Notes under the pieces: model-generated
Told to the model about the DNA's origin: nothing
What the model saw: only the letters and a program-made list of their open reading frames with translations
The model's database searches: none
Part shown: positions 45,519 through 58,900 of the stretch, piece by piece
Position numbering within the stretch: the first letter of the stretch is position 1
Layout of the letters: the number at the start of each line of letters is the position of its first letter
NCBI RefSeq assembly: GCF_964204645.1
Contig: NC_134033.1
Location: 14,634,155 to 14,698,154 of the forward strand
Direction: 5' to 3'
Source: Tubulanus polymorphus
Taxonomy: Eukaryota; Nemertea; Palaeonemertea; Tubulaniformes; Tubulanidae
DNA length: 64,000 bases
Made by a program: the position numbers and the translations under genes

Positions 45519-45681
45519 TGATATGATATGATATGATATGATATGATATGATATGATATGATATGATATGATATGATATGATATGATATGATATGATATG
45601 ATATGATATGATATGATATGATATGATATGATATGATATGATATATGATATGATATGATATGACATGATATGATATGATTT
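45519..45681. repeat. Pentanucleotide microsatellite (ATATG)n
   Basis: About 32 copies of ATATG in 163 bp, interrupted by one ATATATG near 45640 and one ACATG near 45663. All minus-strand frames are open across it (repeating ISYH), so the 143-codon frame there is an artefact. High purity implies recent expansion. Confidence 0.97.
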
Positions 45682-46510
45682 TTAAGAAAAAACCCATGAT
45701 TTATCGAATCAAAAAATATTAAATCAAAAGACACGAAGTTTCGATCTCACCTAGAAGAGGATTTTTAGGGTGCGATCGAAAAATGACAAATTAACAAATA
45801 ATTTAGCGCGCTATTACATATCGTTTTTTTTCATGGGGAACCGATGAAAAATAAACAGATGTGAGAGTTTCGATTTCTCCGGGGATTTGAAGAGCAAAAT
45901 GGCGCATCTGTGCGACTGGTCATTTTCTTATCAGTTCATCTCCGAACCGATTATACTTAGAGTCGATTTTATCTCGATACGATATCTACGAAGGGTCTAT
46001 AAAGGGTCAGTCGCCTTCGGTGGTGTCGAAATTAGTAGAAAACTCGCTTGTTATCGAACGCGTTGTGTCTTAAACAGTCGGATGACGATCGAAGAGATTT
46101 TTATCACTTCGGACAAAGGCGTTAAATAGGCAACTGGTGACCGGCGTGGAGAGAAGGCGCATCCCCCGCTGATTTTAAATATAAAGATCGGCGCGAAATT
46201 ACGACGAATTGATTACAACTCGTCGAAAGATTAAAAGCTGATCGGACGAAACGCGTCGAGGATTAGGGATCTAAATGATTATAGCCTTTTCTGATAGGGT
46301 TTTACGTATGACGGCATTTCAAAACGAATTTCAAGAAAATAGGATTAGATTTAGTGATGATAACGGTTAACGAGATCATTTTAAACGATGTTATCTGTTA
46401 ACAAAGAAACATCGTCACAATTAGACGAATATCATTACACTATGATCCGTAAGGTAGATAAGCGAAAAGGTCCCGCAATAGAATTTCGTGCGGCAAAACT
46501 TATCAAAATT

Positions 46511-46587
46511 AAACCGCAAAATTTCAGCCGTTGACTAACATTTCAGCTTATGATGGCTGTCAGTCAACCGCTGAAATGTTGCGGTTT
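46511..46587 (+). ncRNA. 77-nt imperfect hairpin, pre-miRNA-like
   Basis: AAACCGCAAAATTTCAGCCG..TTGACT at the 5' side pairs with AGTCAACCGCTGAAATG..TTGCGGTTT at the 3' side: about 27 of 30 stem positions pair, with three mismatches, around a 17-nt loop. Size and mismatch pattern suit a microRNA precursor, but a tiny foldback transposon would look the same. I do not recognise a known seed. On minus the hairpin is equally possible. Confidence 0.35.
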
Positions 46588-47175
46588 CATTTTGATAATA
46601 TTATCCATCTAAAATATATGATTATCTATCGTATAAAAGTCTATTGTGGGAATTTTCCATTCATCGTCACAATATTGTCTAATTTCTCGTTCAGGAGGCT
46701 GGTAATGTTTAATTTCTCATTTGCCATACAGGATACAGTTGTATCAATAATGAGAACCATAATATATTATATTAGGCCTATATGAGGACTCATTTTCGAG
46801 CTTATGATAAGCAGGCAGGCTGCACCCAGTTCGAAAATGTCAATCTTTAAATAGTTTGAAGTGATAATCATTGATAGTGATAATTCAATCCACAGGATGT
46901 ACGTTGGTAGTTGCTATACACACGAATGAATTACAGTTTATGGGGATAAATGATGCATATATGAAAGTTTGCCAAATCCACAAATGATTTATAAAACATG
47001 TTTATATATTGATAAATTTGATGAATACATAATCATCATGATTATCATTTTCACTATTATGGACTTAAACGTCAATTCCACGGAAGATAATTAAACGCAT
47101 AAATTCAAAATAAAGTATATTGAACTGTGTTGCTTATCTGAGGTCGGTACAGGTCACTAAAATAGGTACACGCCC

Positions 47176-47274
47176 AAAACCGGACAGAGCTCCTCCAGAC
47201 AAAACTCCTCCACCATTTCTCCTCATGGACTCGACATAACTCCTCCAGTTTTGTCAGGAGGAGTTCTGTCCGGA
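47176..47274. repeat. Foldback element (CCGGACAGAGCTCCTCC arms)
   Basis: CCGGACAGAGCTCCTCC..ACAAAACT at the left is inverted in AGTTTTGTCAGGAGGAG..TTCTGTCCGG at the right. The loop repeats CTCCTCC. Likely a small MITE. 46600-47150 and 47300-49780 otherwise show AT-rich intergenic sequence with an EcoRI-like AATTCAATTC simple tract at 49105. Confidence 0.7.
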
Positions 47275-49789
47275 TTCACTAGAATATGCCAGGTTTGAAA
47301 ATGTACAAGACCTGCGATGAATTCGATAGCATATCAGTGCAGCGGAATTAGGCACAACTGATTGATTGATTTATTTACATAGAACAATATACAACACAAA
47401 TACAAGATTAAACATTTCTACATGCGCACTACCATAAACAACAAATTAATTGCAAAAAAGAAAAAAAAATGAAATAATAGTTTATGTGAATTGTTAACAT
47501 AATGAAGATGTACTGGGCAGTCGCGTTCTGAGAAAAAATGTCATTAATTCCCGGCCGCAAAACTGTTGATCATCGTAATGAACTGAGATTCTTCGGAGAA
47601 AGTGAATTCATTTCCTGGGTCAAAGTCGTCATAGACTGCACCGCGATGAACGGGGTCGTAATCCCGCGCATATTGTGCGTCATTGAAAGGTGTTTGCTTT
47701 GATACGATTATTAATCAAATATAATGTATTTTTCCGACTGCTAATGGCGCTCTGAGACGACGCCATTGTGAAGTTAAGTCGGTAAAGATTTGTTCGCTTT
47801 TGTAATTTACTAATAGATATTGCGGCCGCATTGGAACCAGCCGTGGACAAAAAACTGACTGAGAACAAATCGGTCAAAATGGTTGATATCATCCGGACTG
47901 ACCCCGTCATATTTTTGTGTAACTTCTTTTTAAAGTCCAGTCGGAATTTCTCAATTTTCTCTTTTCAATGGAAGAAAATTGGAATTGTCGACCCCAATTT
48001 TCCGCGATAGAATCAGACATTTCGCGACGCATTCTGAACAAATTATAAACCCGTGTTAACACGCAGTCTAGACGCCAGTCTCTGGTATAGGAATCGCTTT
48101 ATCGGCCTCTCTCAAACCATCGTTTCAATTGATTATGTCGTCGAGTTCATTTTCTAATTTCGGCGTCACAAAATAACGCATTCTGAACTGATTACGGTAA
48201 CCTGCGAAAAGTGTCGCCATCGCTGGTCGAAATCTTGTAAAACGTCGCCGGTTTTGCGCGCGATTTTGTCAGTTAAATTACCCCGTTCCATCAGACTCTA
48301 TTCAGCAGCGCGTACTCTTTGTAACGATTGACTTTTTGGCTCTTGGCGCGGTGGGTGTTTCGGCCGACAATACGCCCTACGAGATCCGGCTAAAAAGTCA
48401 AGAATTCCCGGTAATTTGTCAACGCTAAAACTTGTTATTAGCGCACAAAAGCCGCTATACAAATCGGGCGCGTTATTTTTCTCGTTTTTTTTGTGAGAGA
48501 CTATTACGATTTGAATATGATAGCCGGGCGAGTGGTTGTATCGGGCCGGCTATCGAAGCATCGAGTCTACGCGTTGACTCCGCTCTCTCAGAGACGTACG
48601 GTGGATATTCGTTCAGCGTAACGGCTGTCGGGGCTTTAATGTAATGAACGCGTCGCCGTGTATAGAAAGAAGCGAATCCCGCGGGCAATAGGCGGAACCT
48701 GACTGGCGAACAACAATATTTGTTCGACTAATCTAACCGAATAAAGGCTTTATAAAGAGACCTGCCATAGACTGAGAGTCGCGCAGACGCACGCCACTCT
48801 AAACGCCGGCTCAGTCCTTCTTTTTACTTAATTAATATCTGATATTGTGTATATGAATGACTAGCGACTCATTCGGTCGTAATAATCCCGCTATTATATA
48901 CCGATGACTTTTTATGGACTGAAGAAAAACGAGAACAAACCCGCGCACTGGCAAGCGAGTGAGCCGGTCGTATTCTTTTCTCTTGTCGTTCAATGCTGGA
49001 TGATCACGTAATAAAACTTCATCTAACAATAGCGATTGACCATTTTTATTTATTTGATTGGTGGATTTTGTTTGATTTTTTTTATCTGGTGTCCCTACCA
49101 CGCCAATTCAATTCAATTCGATCTTTATTGAAGATATTATAATTTCGAAATATAACATTATAGTAATACGTCAACAAAGGTGTATTTTATGAGACACGAA
49201 ATAGAAATAGGTACTAAAAGATTGAGAAAAGATTCTGCCGGGAACGAAACATGGGATTTGACTTTGAAATTTTGGAATCTAAGTACAGAGTTGTGTGATC
49301 GGCGGTCGAGTTAACTGATTTTTTTTTTGTTGTATAATCGAAACATTTCGCTACACAGTCATGCGATCACCAAGTCTATCTAACTCATAATTGTAGATCT
49401 GGACTGATCAGATTTTGGGGAGGAGCCGATTCAGTGCCCATCATTAGAGGATGTGTGACTCATTAACGACTCCATAAAGCACTTTGCTCTATTTAGCGCT
49501 AGTCCTTATAATTGTATTCTACAATTTTACAGTCTCTCAATTGTAATTCTTCTGATTAACTCATTCGACTTGATAATTTGAACTTAAGAAAGTACATTTT
49601 CAAACACTCGAGGTCACTCTTTACAGCCTTTTTAAAATTGAGAGCATATGTTGTTTTTTTGTGGTTTTCGGGCCATATTGCGGCACACGGCTATCATTAC
49701 CGTGGGAACTAGCAACGGCCAGCCGCGCTGCAGTACTAACAGACTGCGGCACGTGAGGTCTATCGATGCCGGTCTCTATTGTGGCTTAT

Positions 49790-49888
49790 CTAGTTTCGTC
49801 TGCTCTCCTTCTCTCTCCCCATCCCTCCCTTTCTCCCCTTCTCTCTCTCTCCTCTCTTTCTCTCCCATCTCTCTCTCTCTCTCTCTGC
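49790..49888 (+). repeat. CT-rich (polypyrimidine) microsatellite
   Basis: A run of CTCT, CCTT and CTCC units of about 95 bp on plus. It is open in several frames only because of its composition. Confidence 0.85.
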
Positions 49889-50293
49889 CTCATACTTATC
49901 CGTCGATCCATTTTGTAAATGAAATTTTGTGTGTTGTGTCAATTAGACCGATTATTTTCAGCGCGACTTCTGAGTGAAGTTTTAATAAGTCTTTTTCATC
50001 CCGCGATTAGCTGGCAGTAAATCATCTAAAAATCCAATCGTTTTACAAGCATACTCATAAACACAGGAAATTCATGTAAATTCAATTATGTACATGTTTT
50101 AGCACCTAGATGTGTATTTATCACCTTTACGAATTACGTAGGTTGAAGCTTTCTAACACCTGGAATCTAATGCGCAGAAGATATTCAAAATGTCGAAGTG
50201 AAAAGTGTCTGAAATCCTATATATTCATGATTAATAAACAAAAATGATTCTTTTTTTACGTATCTTGAAATAGAGAATTATCCCTCTCATGCA

Positions 50294-50340
<47 letters not shown>

Positions 50341-50341
50341 C
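50294..50341 (+). repeat. (TTGA)n microsatellite
   Basis: About 12 perfect tandem copies of TTGA/TGAT. A shorter version of the same word (TGATTGATTGATTT) occurs at 47361, next to LINE-like sequence, so it may also be a retroelement tail. Confidence 0.9.
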
Positions 50342-50465
50342 AGATTTGATACGACCCGTGTCCCTTACAAACCCACCACACACCTGCCGAGGAATATTTC
50401 ATTGTTTTCAATCTAGCAACTCAACCAGATACGTATTTTGCTTTGGCTTGTGTATTGTTTCCTAA

Positions 50466-50655
50466 AAGACCAACGCACACGACATGGGAAACACCGGAAA
50501 CATGAGACAGAAACATGTTTCCGAGCGTTTCCTTGTATCGTGTGCGTTAAGAGAAACATGGTTTTCGGGAAACATTGTTTCCGAGATAAAAAAATGTCTG
50601 CTTCCGTGCTTCTGTTTTTCCGTGTTTCCGTGCGACGTGTGCGCGCGTTGGGCTT
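50466..50655. mobile_element. Foldback MITE rich in GGAAACA / TGTTTCC
   Basis: CCAACGCACACGACATGGGAAACACGGAAACATG-like left part mirrors CCGTGTTTCCGTGCGACGTGTGCGCGCGTTGG at the right; a second inverted pair (CGTTTCCTTGTATCGTGTGCG) sits inside. Every frame across it is open on both strands. An internal GAAACATGTTTC palindrome is visible. Confidence 0.65.
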
Positions 50656-51136
50656 GAGCACGGTGCGATCATTTTCATTTCGGCATCGTTGAGTTTTACT
50701 GTTTTCGTTCAAACCGTCGCCAATAATCAATACGCAGGAAGGGGTGATAGGGGGGGGGGGTGCTTTCATCGTGATCTTACCCCGAACGGGGACGCGCCCG
50801 TCGCCGTTGTTTGTATTCGCGTTCGATTGTTTAGAAGGTTTACGGTCGAACGATGTCTTAAATATTTTTGTATTTGTATTTGTAATTATGGAAGGAGCGA
50901 ATCAGCCTGATTAGATAAAGAGAAAATTGATGTCAATCATTTGGGGGAACTGCAGTTGTGTGCGAGGAAAGCTGCAGCGAATTAGTCAATTCTATTAGCC
51001 TGAGTAATTTCATTAGCTAGTCGTCTTACATTCAGGCGGCGATAGCCCTCTGAGCGCGGCTCAATACAGCCAGGGAAATCTTCACTAGTCGAGCATTTTC
51101 GTGACGAAAAACCGGAACGCTTGCTGGGCATGGTGG

Positions 51137-51500
51137 ACGTTCAGGGTGGATCCAGTGCCGGCAGATTTTGACTTGAACGCAGAAAAAATATAAAGGGCAC
51201 ATACAGTTAAAAAGCGCAGTATCCGCGCTGTGGTCTAAGCATCAGGGCTGGATCCAAAGCCAGAGACTTTATCATGAACGCAATAAAAAGTATAAATGGC
51301 ATACAATGATACAATGGACAGTATCAGCGCATCGGTCTGGAAATTTCAGCGTATTTTGACGTAGTTTCAGGCGCGATGGTGACATTGAAGTGGAGAATCT
51401 GAAAGAACGATTGCCCCGAAAAATGATTCCCTTTTTCTAATGGCAAGGGAATGGGAATTACGACGGGAACGCATACTCAAACTTGGATCCACCTTGACGT
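51137..51500. mobile_element. GGATCC-tipped MITE with an internal tandem duplication
   Basis: The ends TTCAGGGTGGATCCAGTGCC and ACTTGGATCCACCTTGA are inverted. Inside, a unit of about 105 bp (GGATCCAGTGCCGGCAGATTTTGAC.. and GGATCCAAAGCCAGAGACTTTATC.., each followed by GAACGCA.AAAAAGTATAAA and a GCGCAGTATC-like word) occurs twice, diverged. The ends resemble the hAT-like elements at 12808 and 23977. Confidence 0.55.
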
Positions 51501-52493
51501 CCTGAAGATGTATATTATTCTCTAGTTACGATGAATCAGACAATTATCCGTTATAAATATTATGTTACTATGTGAATACGTACGGAAACGTATTGATCAT
51601 TATTTAGACTAATATTCACGCGATGATGGCTGTTAGGAAACGCGCCGACGCGGTCTTAACAAACTTTTCAATTTCTGAATTAGTTTTCACGCAGGTTTTT
51701 GTCTTTAATAAAGATGTACGATTCCCAATTAGAGCGATGCGTGTATTTTCATAAGGCCCATGGAAACCAAGAATCGAACAACGGGCTTGTGTTGATAGAT
51801 ATCAGTTTTAACTTCAGCTGCGGGGGTTTTACCTAATTGTATAGTTAAATTTAACCCCCGGGTTTAAGTTAATGCCAATTGCACATTGTTCACCTAGATC
51901 TAAGATTAGTCTAAGACTATCTTAGTTCTATAACCAACAAAAGACAAGGTCTTTAGGTGCTAAGACTACTTTTGGGATCATGGGCAACTGAACTCTGGGT
52001 CTTCTGTTGAAATCTCTTATTTGGTTGGAGTGTATGTTTATTTCATCAATAACAAATTATTGACAAAAATACGGAATATATATAATTAATTTTTGATATG
52101 TTGCCACCCCCGAGTCAAAATGACTGTAACCCAAGGAGGTAAGACCGCCGTGAATTACAAACGTTGTATTGGCAACATTATTAGACGGTTACATTTTCTT
52201 CCAAAACAGAAATACGCCGAACGCTTTAGAATTGAGGCCACGGAAATGTTCCTTCGGGAAGTCTCCACACGACGATCACGTGCTCCAGTTCGACTGAAAA
52301 TTTAATTCCTCATAAAATTTTATCTAAACGAACCCTGAAGATACGTATCACATTGTCTCGCTTTCAAAGACATTCCGCTCTGCGAGGAGAGCGAAAAAAA
52401 ACTCCGGAATGCGGCGACATAAGACGCCGGGGTGATTGGTTAAATAGTCGCCAAACAACCTGCGGCAAGCGGCGTCGGTCATCATCGGTTCGA

Positions 52494-52500
52494 TATAAAA
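52494..52500 (+). promoter_or_regulatory. SHOX: TATA box of the SHOX gene
   Basis: CGATATAAAAGGCGGACGCG is a near-consensus TATA box 411 bp upstream of the SHOX start codon, with no other TATA between. Transcription would start near 52525-52530, giving a 5' UTR of about 385 nt. A repressed or tissue-specific TATA promoter suits a developmental regulator. Confidence 0.55.
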
Positions 52501-52910
52501 GGCGGACGCGTGATCGCGAAACGAAACGACGGTGATTTGAGCGCAGCCGACATCGATGACAATAGAGCGAATCCTAGATAACGATCGGGAGGCTGGGTTT
52601 ACTGGTTTACTGGTGGCTAGAGCATCCCGTTCACTCGAGCAAGCATAACAGTCACGTCACTCACATGGGACGCCGAAGGCTCACCATTCAACGACCCGAT
52701 TGCGCAGAAAACGAAATCATTATTTCACGATCCTATATCGTACCGAAGTGCGTCGCATTTAAAAACGTTTTGGAAGTGATTACGAAAAATACTCTGTTAA
52801 TCTGTTGAAGATTTTACGCTCGAAAAAATAACCAGAATCTGAAGTAGATACGCGAGGTTTGAATATCGTTCGGTCTGATTTTGTCGCGGGCGCCCGAGAA
52901 CGTCGTCGTT

Positions 52911-55900
52911 ATGGAAGGACTTACGAATTTCGTGTCGAAATCTTTCGAACAGTCGAATTTAGAGATTATCAGACGAGAACGGGACGACGAAAAACGATTA
53001 GATCGCGCCGAATCGACGACACTACTCGACGTTACGGACGGCGACGAATCGAACCGGCGGATCTCCGTCTCACCGGTGTCCGTGCACGAAGAAGAAATCG
53101 ACATAGTCGGCGATATCAATAATAAAGACGATGCGACGGACATTGACGAAAATCTGGCGACGACCTCTGCGGCCGAATCGTTACACGTGCAATTAGGCGT
53201 AGGACTGAAACGAAACCGATCGGTCTCGCCTCCTATAGTGTCCGGTTTAACCGGTGCTACTAGGTGTGTTCCAGATAGTGACGGGTTCTCCCCCGACGAC
53301 TCGCGGTCAAGACACAGCGGTATGTAAATAGAACACAGTAGATTGCTTTAGTTGAACCTTTCATTTTTTTCCCGGTTTTATTCTAACAATTGAAAAAAAG
53401 AGACACCTTCTGCTAAAACATGTCTTAATTCAGGATCTATTCATCTGATTTGGTTGAAAAATTTTTTTCTCCAAATGGGACCCAATTTTGTAGTGAACTT
53501 TTCAATAGAATTAAGAGATAATTCCAACCATATATCTGGGGCCGGTTCCATAGTCATGGCTTAGACTTAAGACCAGTCTAAGACTATCTTAGTTCTATAG
53601 CCTTTTATCAACTTGAGACCAGTCTTAAGATTTAAGATCACTTTCGGACTTAAGTCTCGACTATGAAACCGGCCCCTGAGCCGTATTTCTCTTTAAGAGT
53701 CGCCCTTGTGATGGCTTTTATATCGCGTATCCTTTTTTCACATCAGGCGCAATGATTCACATTTTTTGCCCGATGTTTTAGAAAGCGAACCGAGTCTTAA
53801 TCGAAAAATTTCCCAGGAAAGTTGAGCTCTAGCAAAAATTGGGAAAAAAATATGCCGGAATACAAATTAAACAGTTTCTTTACGTGAATCGGGGTATATT
53901 TTTCTATGTGTCCCACGGCGCGGTGGACACCGTTCACACCGTGTCGACGCAAAAATGCGTGGTCGGACAATGGAATAATTATCGGGCTATGAAGAAGGGA
54001 CGAGTGAGAAATAGACGCCGATGGCGAGTTTGTGCCTTTTATTTGTATATTTGACTTTCACATCTGTTTCACGGTTTTTTGTTTTCGATGATATAGCGCG
54101 TCAGGATGTAACGGGTATACTGTGAACCTTATTTCATCAGTATTAACAGATTAAACAGATTGGAACTAGATACAATTGAATTTGAAAAAGTATATTTTCA
54201 ATTTTTCTTATATTCCGTTTTTAAAGCGATTGAATAAGAAATGGTTTCACGAGAAATTCTTGATTTAAGGCAATACTGATATCAATAGGAAGCTTGTATT
54301 TTCGGAACCGACTTTTTATTCTATATGACAGAGAATCTATACGATTAGGGCGTAATTAACAAACTTAGGGTTATAGAAGAAAAATAGTGCCGGTCTCTGA
54401 CGTTACACATAAAATGGAGGCAGGGAATGTACGAGATTTAATGTGATTGACATAATCATTGAGAGAACTGTGTTGATAATATTCGTCGGTGGTGCAGGTT
54501 CTATATGAATGAAGACGAGTAGAAGAGGTAAAGAGATAGTAAAATAACCACAATGAAACACGGACAACAGATAATAAGATAAACAAAACTCCGCTGTATA
54601 CAGATGAACAGATTTAAAATCGAGAATTTTTTCGATTAAAGAATTAATCGAAAAAAGATGCGAAGTTTTGATCTCACGCTAAAGATCATCGTCGTAGTAA
54701 GATGAATCATTTTTTCACATCTGACGATGATCTCTAGCGTGAGACCGAATCCTAGTGTCTTTTTAATCAATTTTCGATCGAATTCATTCTCGATTTTAAA
54801 AAATATTTGATATGTGTATATTTTCGGTTTTATCGAATTAAAGAGATATTTGCATGGTAGCACGGATTTAACCATATTCAGAATATTCGCCGATAATATT
54901 TCATTTTCAACAACTGTAGTAACAGTTGAAATTTGAATAAGTCAATTTTCAATTCTTGTCCATTTTCAAATTAAAATCGAGTTACTGTTGAATTTCGATA
55001 AATAATTTGATTTAAGTCAGTACCGTATTCTTAAAATGTACGTCTACTTATTTTCAATTCTTTAAATAGTTAGATGAATTAATTGATCGCTTTAATATTG
55101 TTTCTGACACGTTTGAGAACGCTGGCGGTGGCTGAGTTCTCAATTTCAACAACAACGATAACCGCCCAACCGGAGTGGAACCCGGAATGGAATCCGGAGT
55201 GGAACCCAGAGTAGTTGAGGCTGTGACCCGAACGCCTCATCAATACATATACATTGTCTGTCATCTACGCGATCGCCTTGCGCCCGAAACCATTGTCAAA
55301 TCGTGTTTAGTAACACGATTATAGGAGTCCCGATAGCAGTGCTTAATGCTTATATAAATCGACGCTCCACGGCGAGCTAGTCGACCCCCTTACTGATTGA
55401 TAGCTTCGCCTAAAACCCACTGGAATTATTAATAAAACGTCACCAATGATTAGGAACCTATCGCGACCGTCTTATAGATGCGGGCAATTGTTTGCGGATT
55501 TGTCTACTTGAATAAGGATGAAATTATTCGCCAAACTAAAGCGAACCAATTGAAAATTGAATTGCCCAAATGAAAATTGAATCTAGCCGATTCGTTTAGC
55601 GCATGTAACTGAACGACACAAACCGCGTTATTGATGCTCGATTGATGTCGGTATTCCGTTATCATTTTTCCGCGCGCGCGCGCTTGTCTCCGGTAAAAAG
55701 CGATCTTACCGCGGCCGATTGAAATATGGTTTTCTATTCTTTGTTTGCAGGCGGCGGTCGTCGAATCGCGCCGGCGAAGATCATGTCAAATTTGTCTAAA
55801 AAATACGATCGTGAAAAATTGGCAGCGACGACCGTGAACAATTCTATGAACGGGATCTCGATTCGTGGTTTTATGAATTGGGCCGTCGAGTTCGTGTATA

Positions 55901-58900
55901 GTGGTCTCTGGAAAGATCCGTTCAATGGAAAAACTTATATTCAAAGCATCTCTATATTCTGAATAATAAGAATTTGATTATTGAATTTGCAGCGACTATT
56001 TGTATTGGCTTATATCGATCCAAGTCGCCATGGGTTTTTTAAAAGGTTAAAACAATAACGTAGTTAAGATTAAAAGATTAAAGTCCAGTTTCACGAAAAA
56101 AATTTTCTTTAAACGCCAAGACGTAGAAATAAAGGAACCTATTTCATTTAATCCCCTACTATCAATAAATTGGGCACCCTTTTTCTAATAGAAAGATCCT
56201 AATAAATCTGGTTTACTTTATAAAAAAGGCAAGCTGATTTTTGTCTTAAGTTTATTGTGTAATTCATAGCCATGTCTATATACGAATGTTCGGGTAATTT
56301 TTCCATCTATATATGTAATTTATTCTAAGAGAATGTCTTTTCACTGAGCAAAATAGATAAACTAAACTAAACTCAACTGCGCAACCATTCACCACAACAC
56401 TCAATCTTGAACAAGCAGACGATTAGGGTACACACACACACACGCGTACAATACGCGGAAATCATGAGATCAGGGCAGTGCAAAAGTGACGCAATAAATT
56501 CAAATCGACATACCATAAACATATTATATGAGTATTAAACATTGATCCGTTAACGGATAATATTTGAAATTCTTTTTGAAAGCATGAATAAATGAAATTC
56601 TTTTCCACTCTCGCAGACGACGGAGGTATACACGAGCGCAGCGTCGATTCGGACGACGACGACCAACCGAAACTGAAGCAACGACGAAGCCGAACGAATT
56701 TCACCCTGGAACAGTTGAACGAACTGGAGCGACTGTTCGACGAGACCCACTATCCCGACGCGTTCATGCGAGAAGAACTCAGTCAGAGATTGGGCCTGTC
56801 GGAAGCACGGGTTCAGGTAATATTACAGGCATCTCACGAATGGTTGAGAATCGAATCTTTTGTAAATAATTACGCGAAATGGTTTGAAGTAATTTGCGAA
56901 TTAGAATCAGTAGCAGGGATAGACTCGGGAGCACGTGATCCAGCCGTAATTTCATGATGCCCTTTTGAAAAAAAATTGGCAATTTTTTTCGGGGCATTTC
57001 ATTTTTTTACCGCAACTGAAAGGGACCCTGTCAACCACCCAAGAGTTGGGACTATATGCTTGTTTTCTCTCTCAAGCGTCAGGAAAATTGCATGAAAAAG
57101 CTCTGAAATGTCTAATTTTTCCAGACCCCCGTTTTGCCTGCGTGGATTGTATACTGCCCGTTTTAACGGTAAAAGCCTTTTTTAATTGTTTGTGCTCTGA
57201 CGATGGTCTCAAGAGAGAGAGTCCGAAACGCCGTGTCTTTTAATTTCTGAATCAAATTCTTGATATTTGTTTTTTTTAATTCCAAGATTGAAAATCTAGC
57301 TAGTGGATCCTAATCTTACAATCGCTGCTCCCCTAGAATTGAATATTTTGCTATACGTACGGAAGATGTTTTATTGTGCCTTTTCAAGGAAGAACTGAAT
57401 GGACCTTTCTTGATACCCCCTTACTGTGGACTGAAGACAATTGGATTAAAATACGCGTTTATGTTATTGTTAATCCTGTTATCGCGGTGCGACCTAAGCT
57501 TAGCACAAAAATAAGTCAACAATATTCACTCACGTTGCCGATATCGTTCACTCGCATGTGAGTAGCGCAGGCGGACACATTCTCGACACGAAAGTTTCTT
57601 TTTGCGTCGTCGCGCCGAAATTGCTGAGAAAAATTACCGAAGAGAGTATTTTGGAAACAGCCGGAGGCGAATAGCGCGGTATTTGCTCGAAACAATGTAC
57701 TGACAGACGGGCTACCGATGCTATGCACGTGTTCTACCGACCTTACATTTCACGCCATCATGAATCAATCCTAATTCTATCTGCGCTGACAAGCCCTTAA
57801 TGTTTTTGGCAAACATTTTCACAATATTAGCTGCAAATTTCATTTTCTTGCCATTTATTGCTTTATTGCTCTCGTATCGCCTACATTAGGAAAATTGCTT
57901 AATTCGTTCTAGTCGGCCGCCGTTCCCCCCGAATACCGCGTCTTCTCGCGAGAGGTCGCGGGATTTCAGCGAACGTTGTTCAACGCACTCGAGGGACCGG
58001 TTTTTAGAAAAGGTTTCAATTTAAACGATGAATTCGATTCAATATTACGAGTCGACTGAGTTAACCCCAAATGGCTTTAGATAAAAACTACTGTCTTTTC
58101 AGAGCGGCCATCTGTAAAAAACCTTGGTTTTGAAGTTAAGCGATCAGGACCCAGTTCCACGGTTCTAAGTTGAATTTGACTCTGCAAAAACATTGAAAAC
58201 ATTGAAAATGAACTAACTTTAACTCAGAGTTAACTCAAACTCACAACTGTGGAACCGGGCCCCAGATTGGGCCTAGAGACCCGGTTAGAATCCGACGTTT
58301 TGATAACTGATACAGCGATAACTAAAACTGAATTATGCTACAGGGTTAGCAGTTGCTGAAAGGTTGGTTTAAGTAAACCAGTGGATAGTTTGACAGTGAC
58401 ATTTGAAAGTCTAATTGTTACTGTGGTATATATTCGCCAGTTCCAACAACTTTTGAGCAACTGACTCTTGGATAGTTTCCGGGTAATGTGGCAACTCGAT
58501 GATAGACCTCCCATCGAGGCTGTTATTCTTCAGCGAAATTAATTAACACACCATTCCGGTGGGCCGGTTGTTTTGTCAAAGAAATGCATACATTTTTAAG
58601 AATCCTTGTTCTGAATATGAGCCAAATGTTGACCAAGTGAACTAACTTAATTAGAATTATATTATTGAGTAACTTAATTAGAATTATACTACCCCACAGC
58701 GTTCGAACAAAACAAGGCAACTCGATAATGAAAATCCGTTGTTTTCCACGACTAATTTCCACGTAACATTCGTTGGGACCGCATGTTTAGTCAATGTACA
58801 CTCTATAGGTTTGACAGTTTTACCGGCTTTCGCGCTCGTTAGACCAAGAACCAAATCGAGCGATTCTTTAATAACTGAAATTAGATTAGGCGGCTAATCA

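Noticed and set aside
45303-45734. 143-codon minus-strand frame rich in ISYH
   Set aside because: It is the translation of the (ATATG)n microsatellite; three minus frames are open for the same reason.
50413-50769. 118-codon minus-strand frame and overlapping plus-strand frame
   Set aside because: Both lie across the foldback MITE at 50466-50655 and change character at its borders.
52859-53122. Arginine-rich frame overlapping SHOX exon 1 in another phase
   Set aside because: It is a shadow of the real SHOX frame, which matches the conserved N-terminus and homeodomain.
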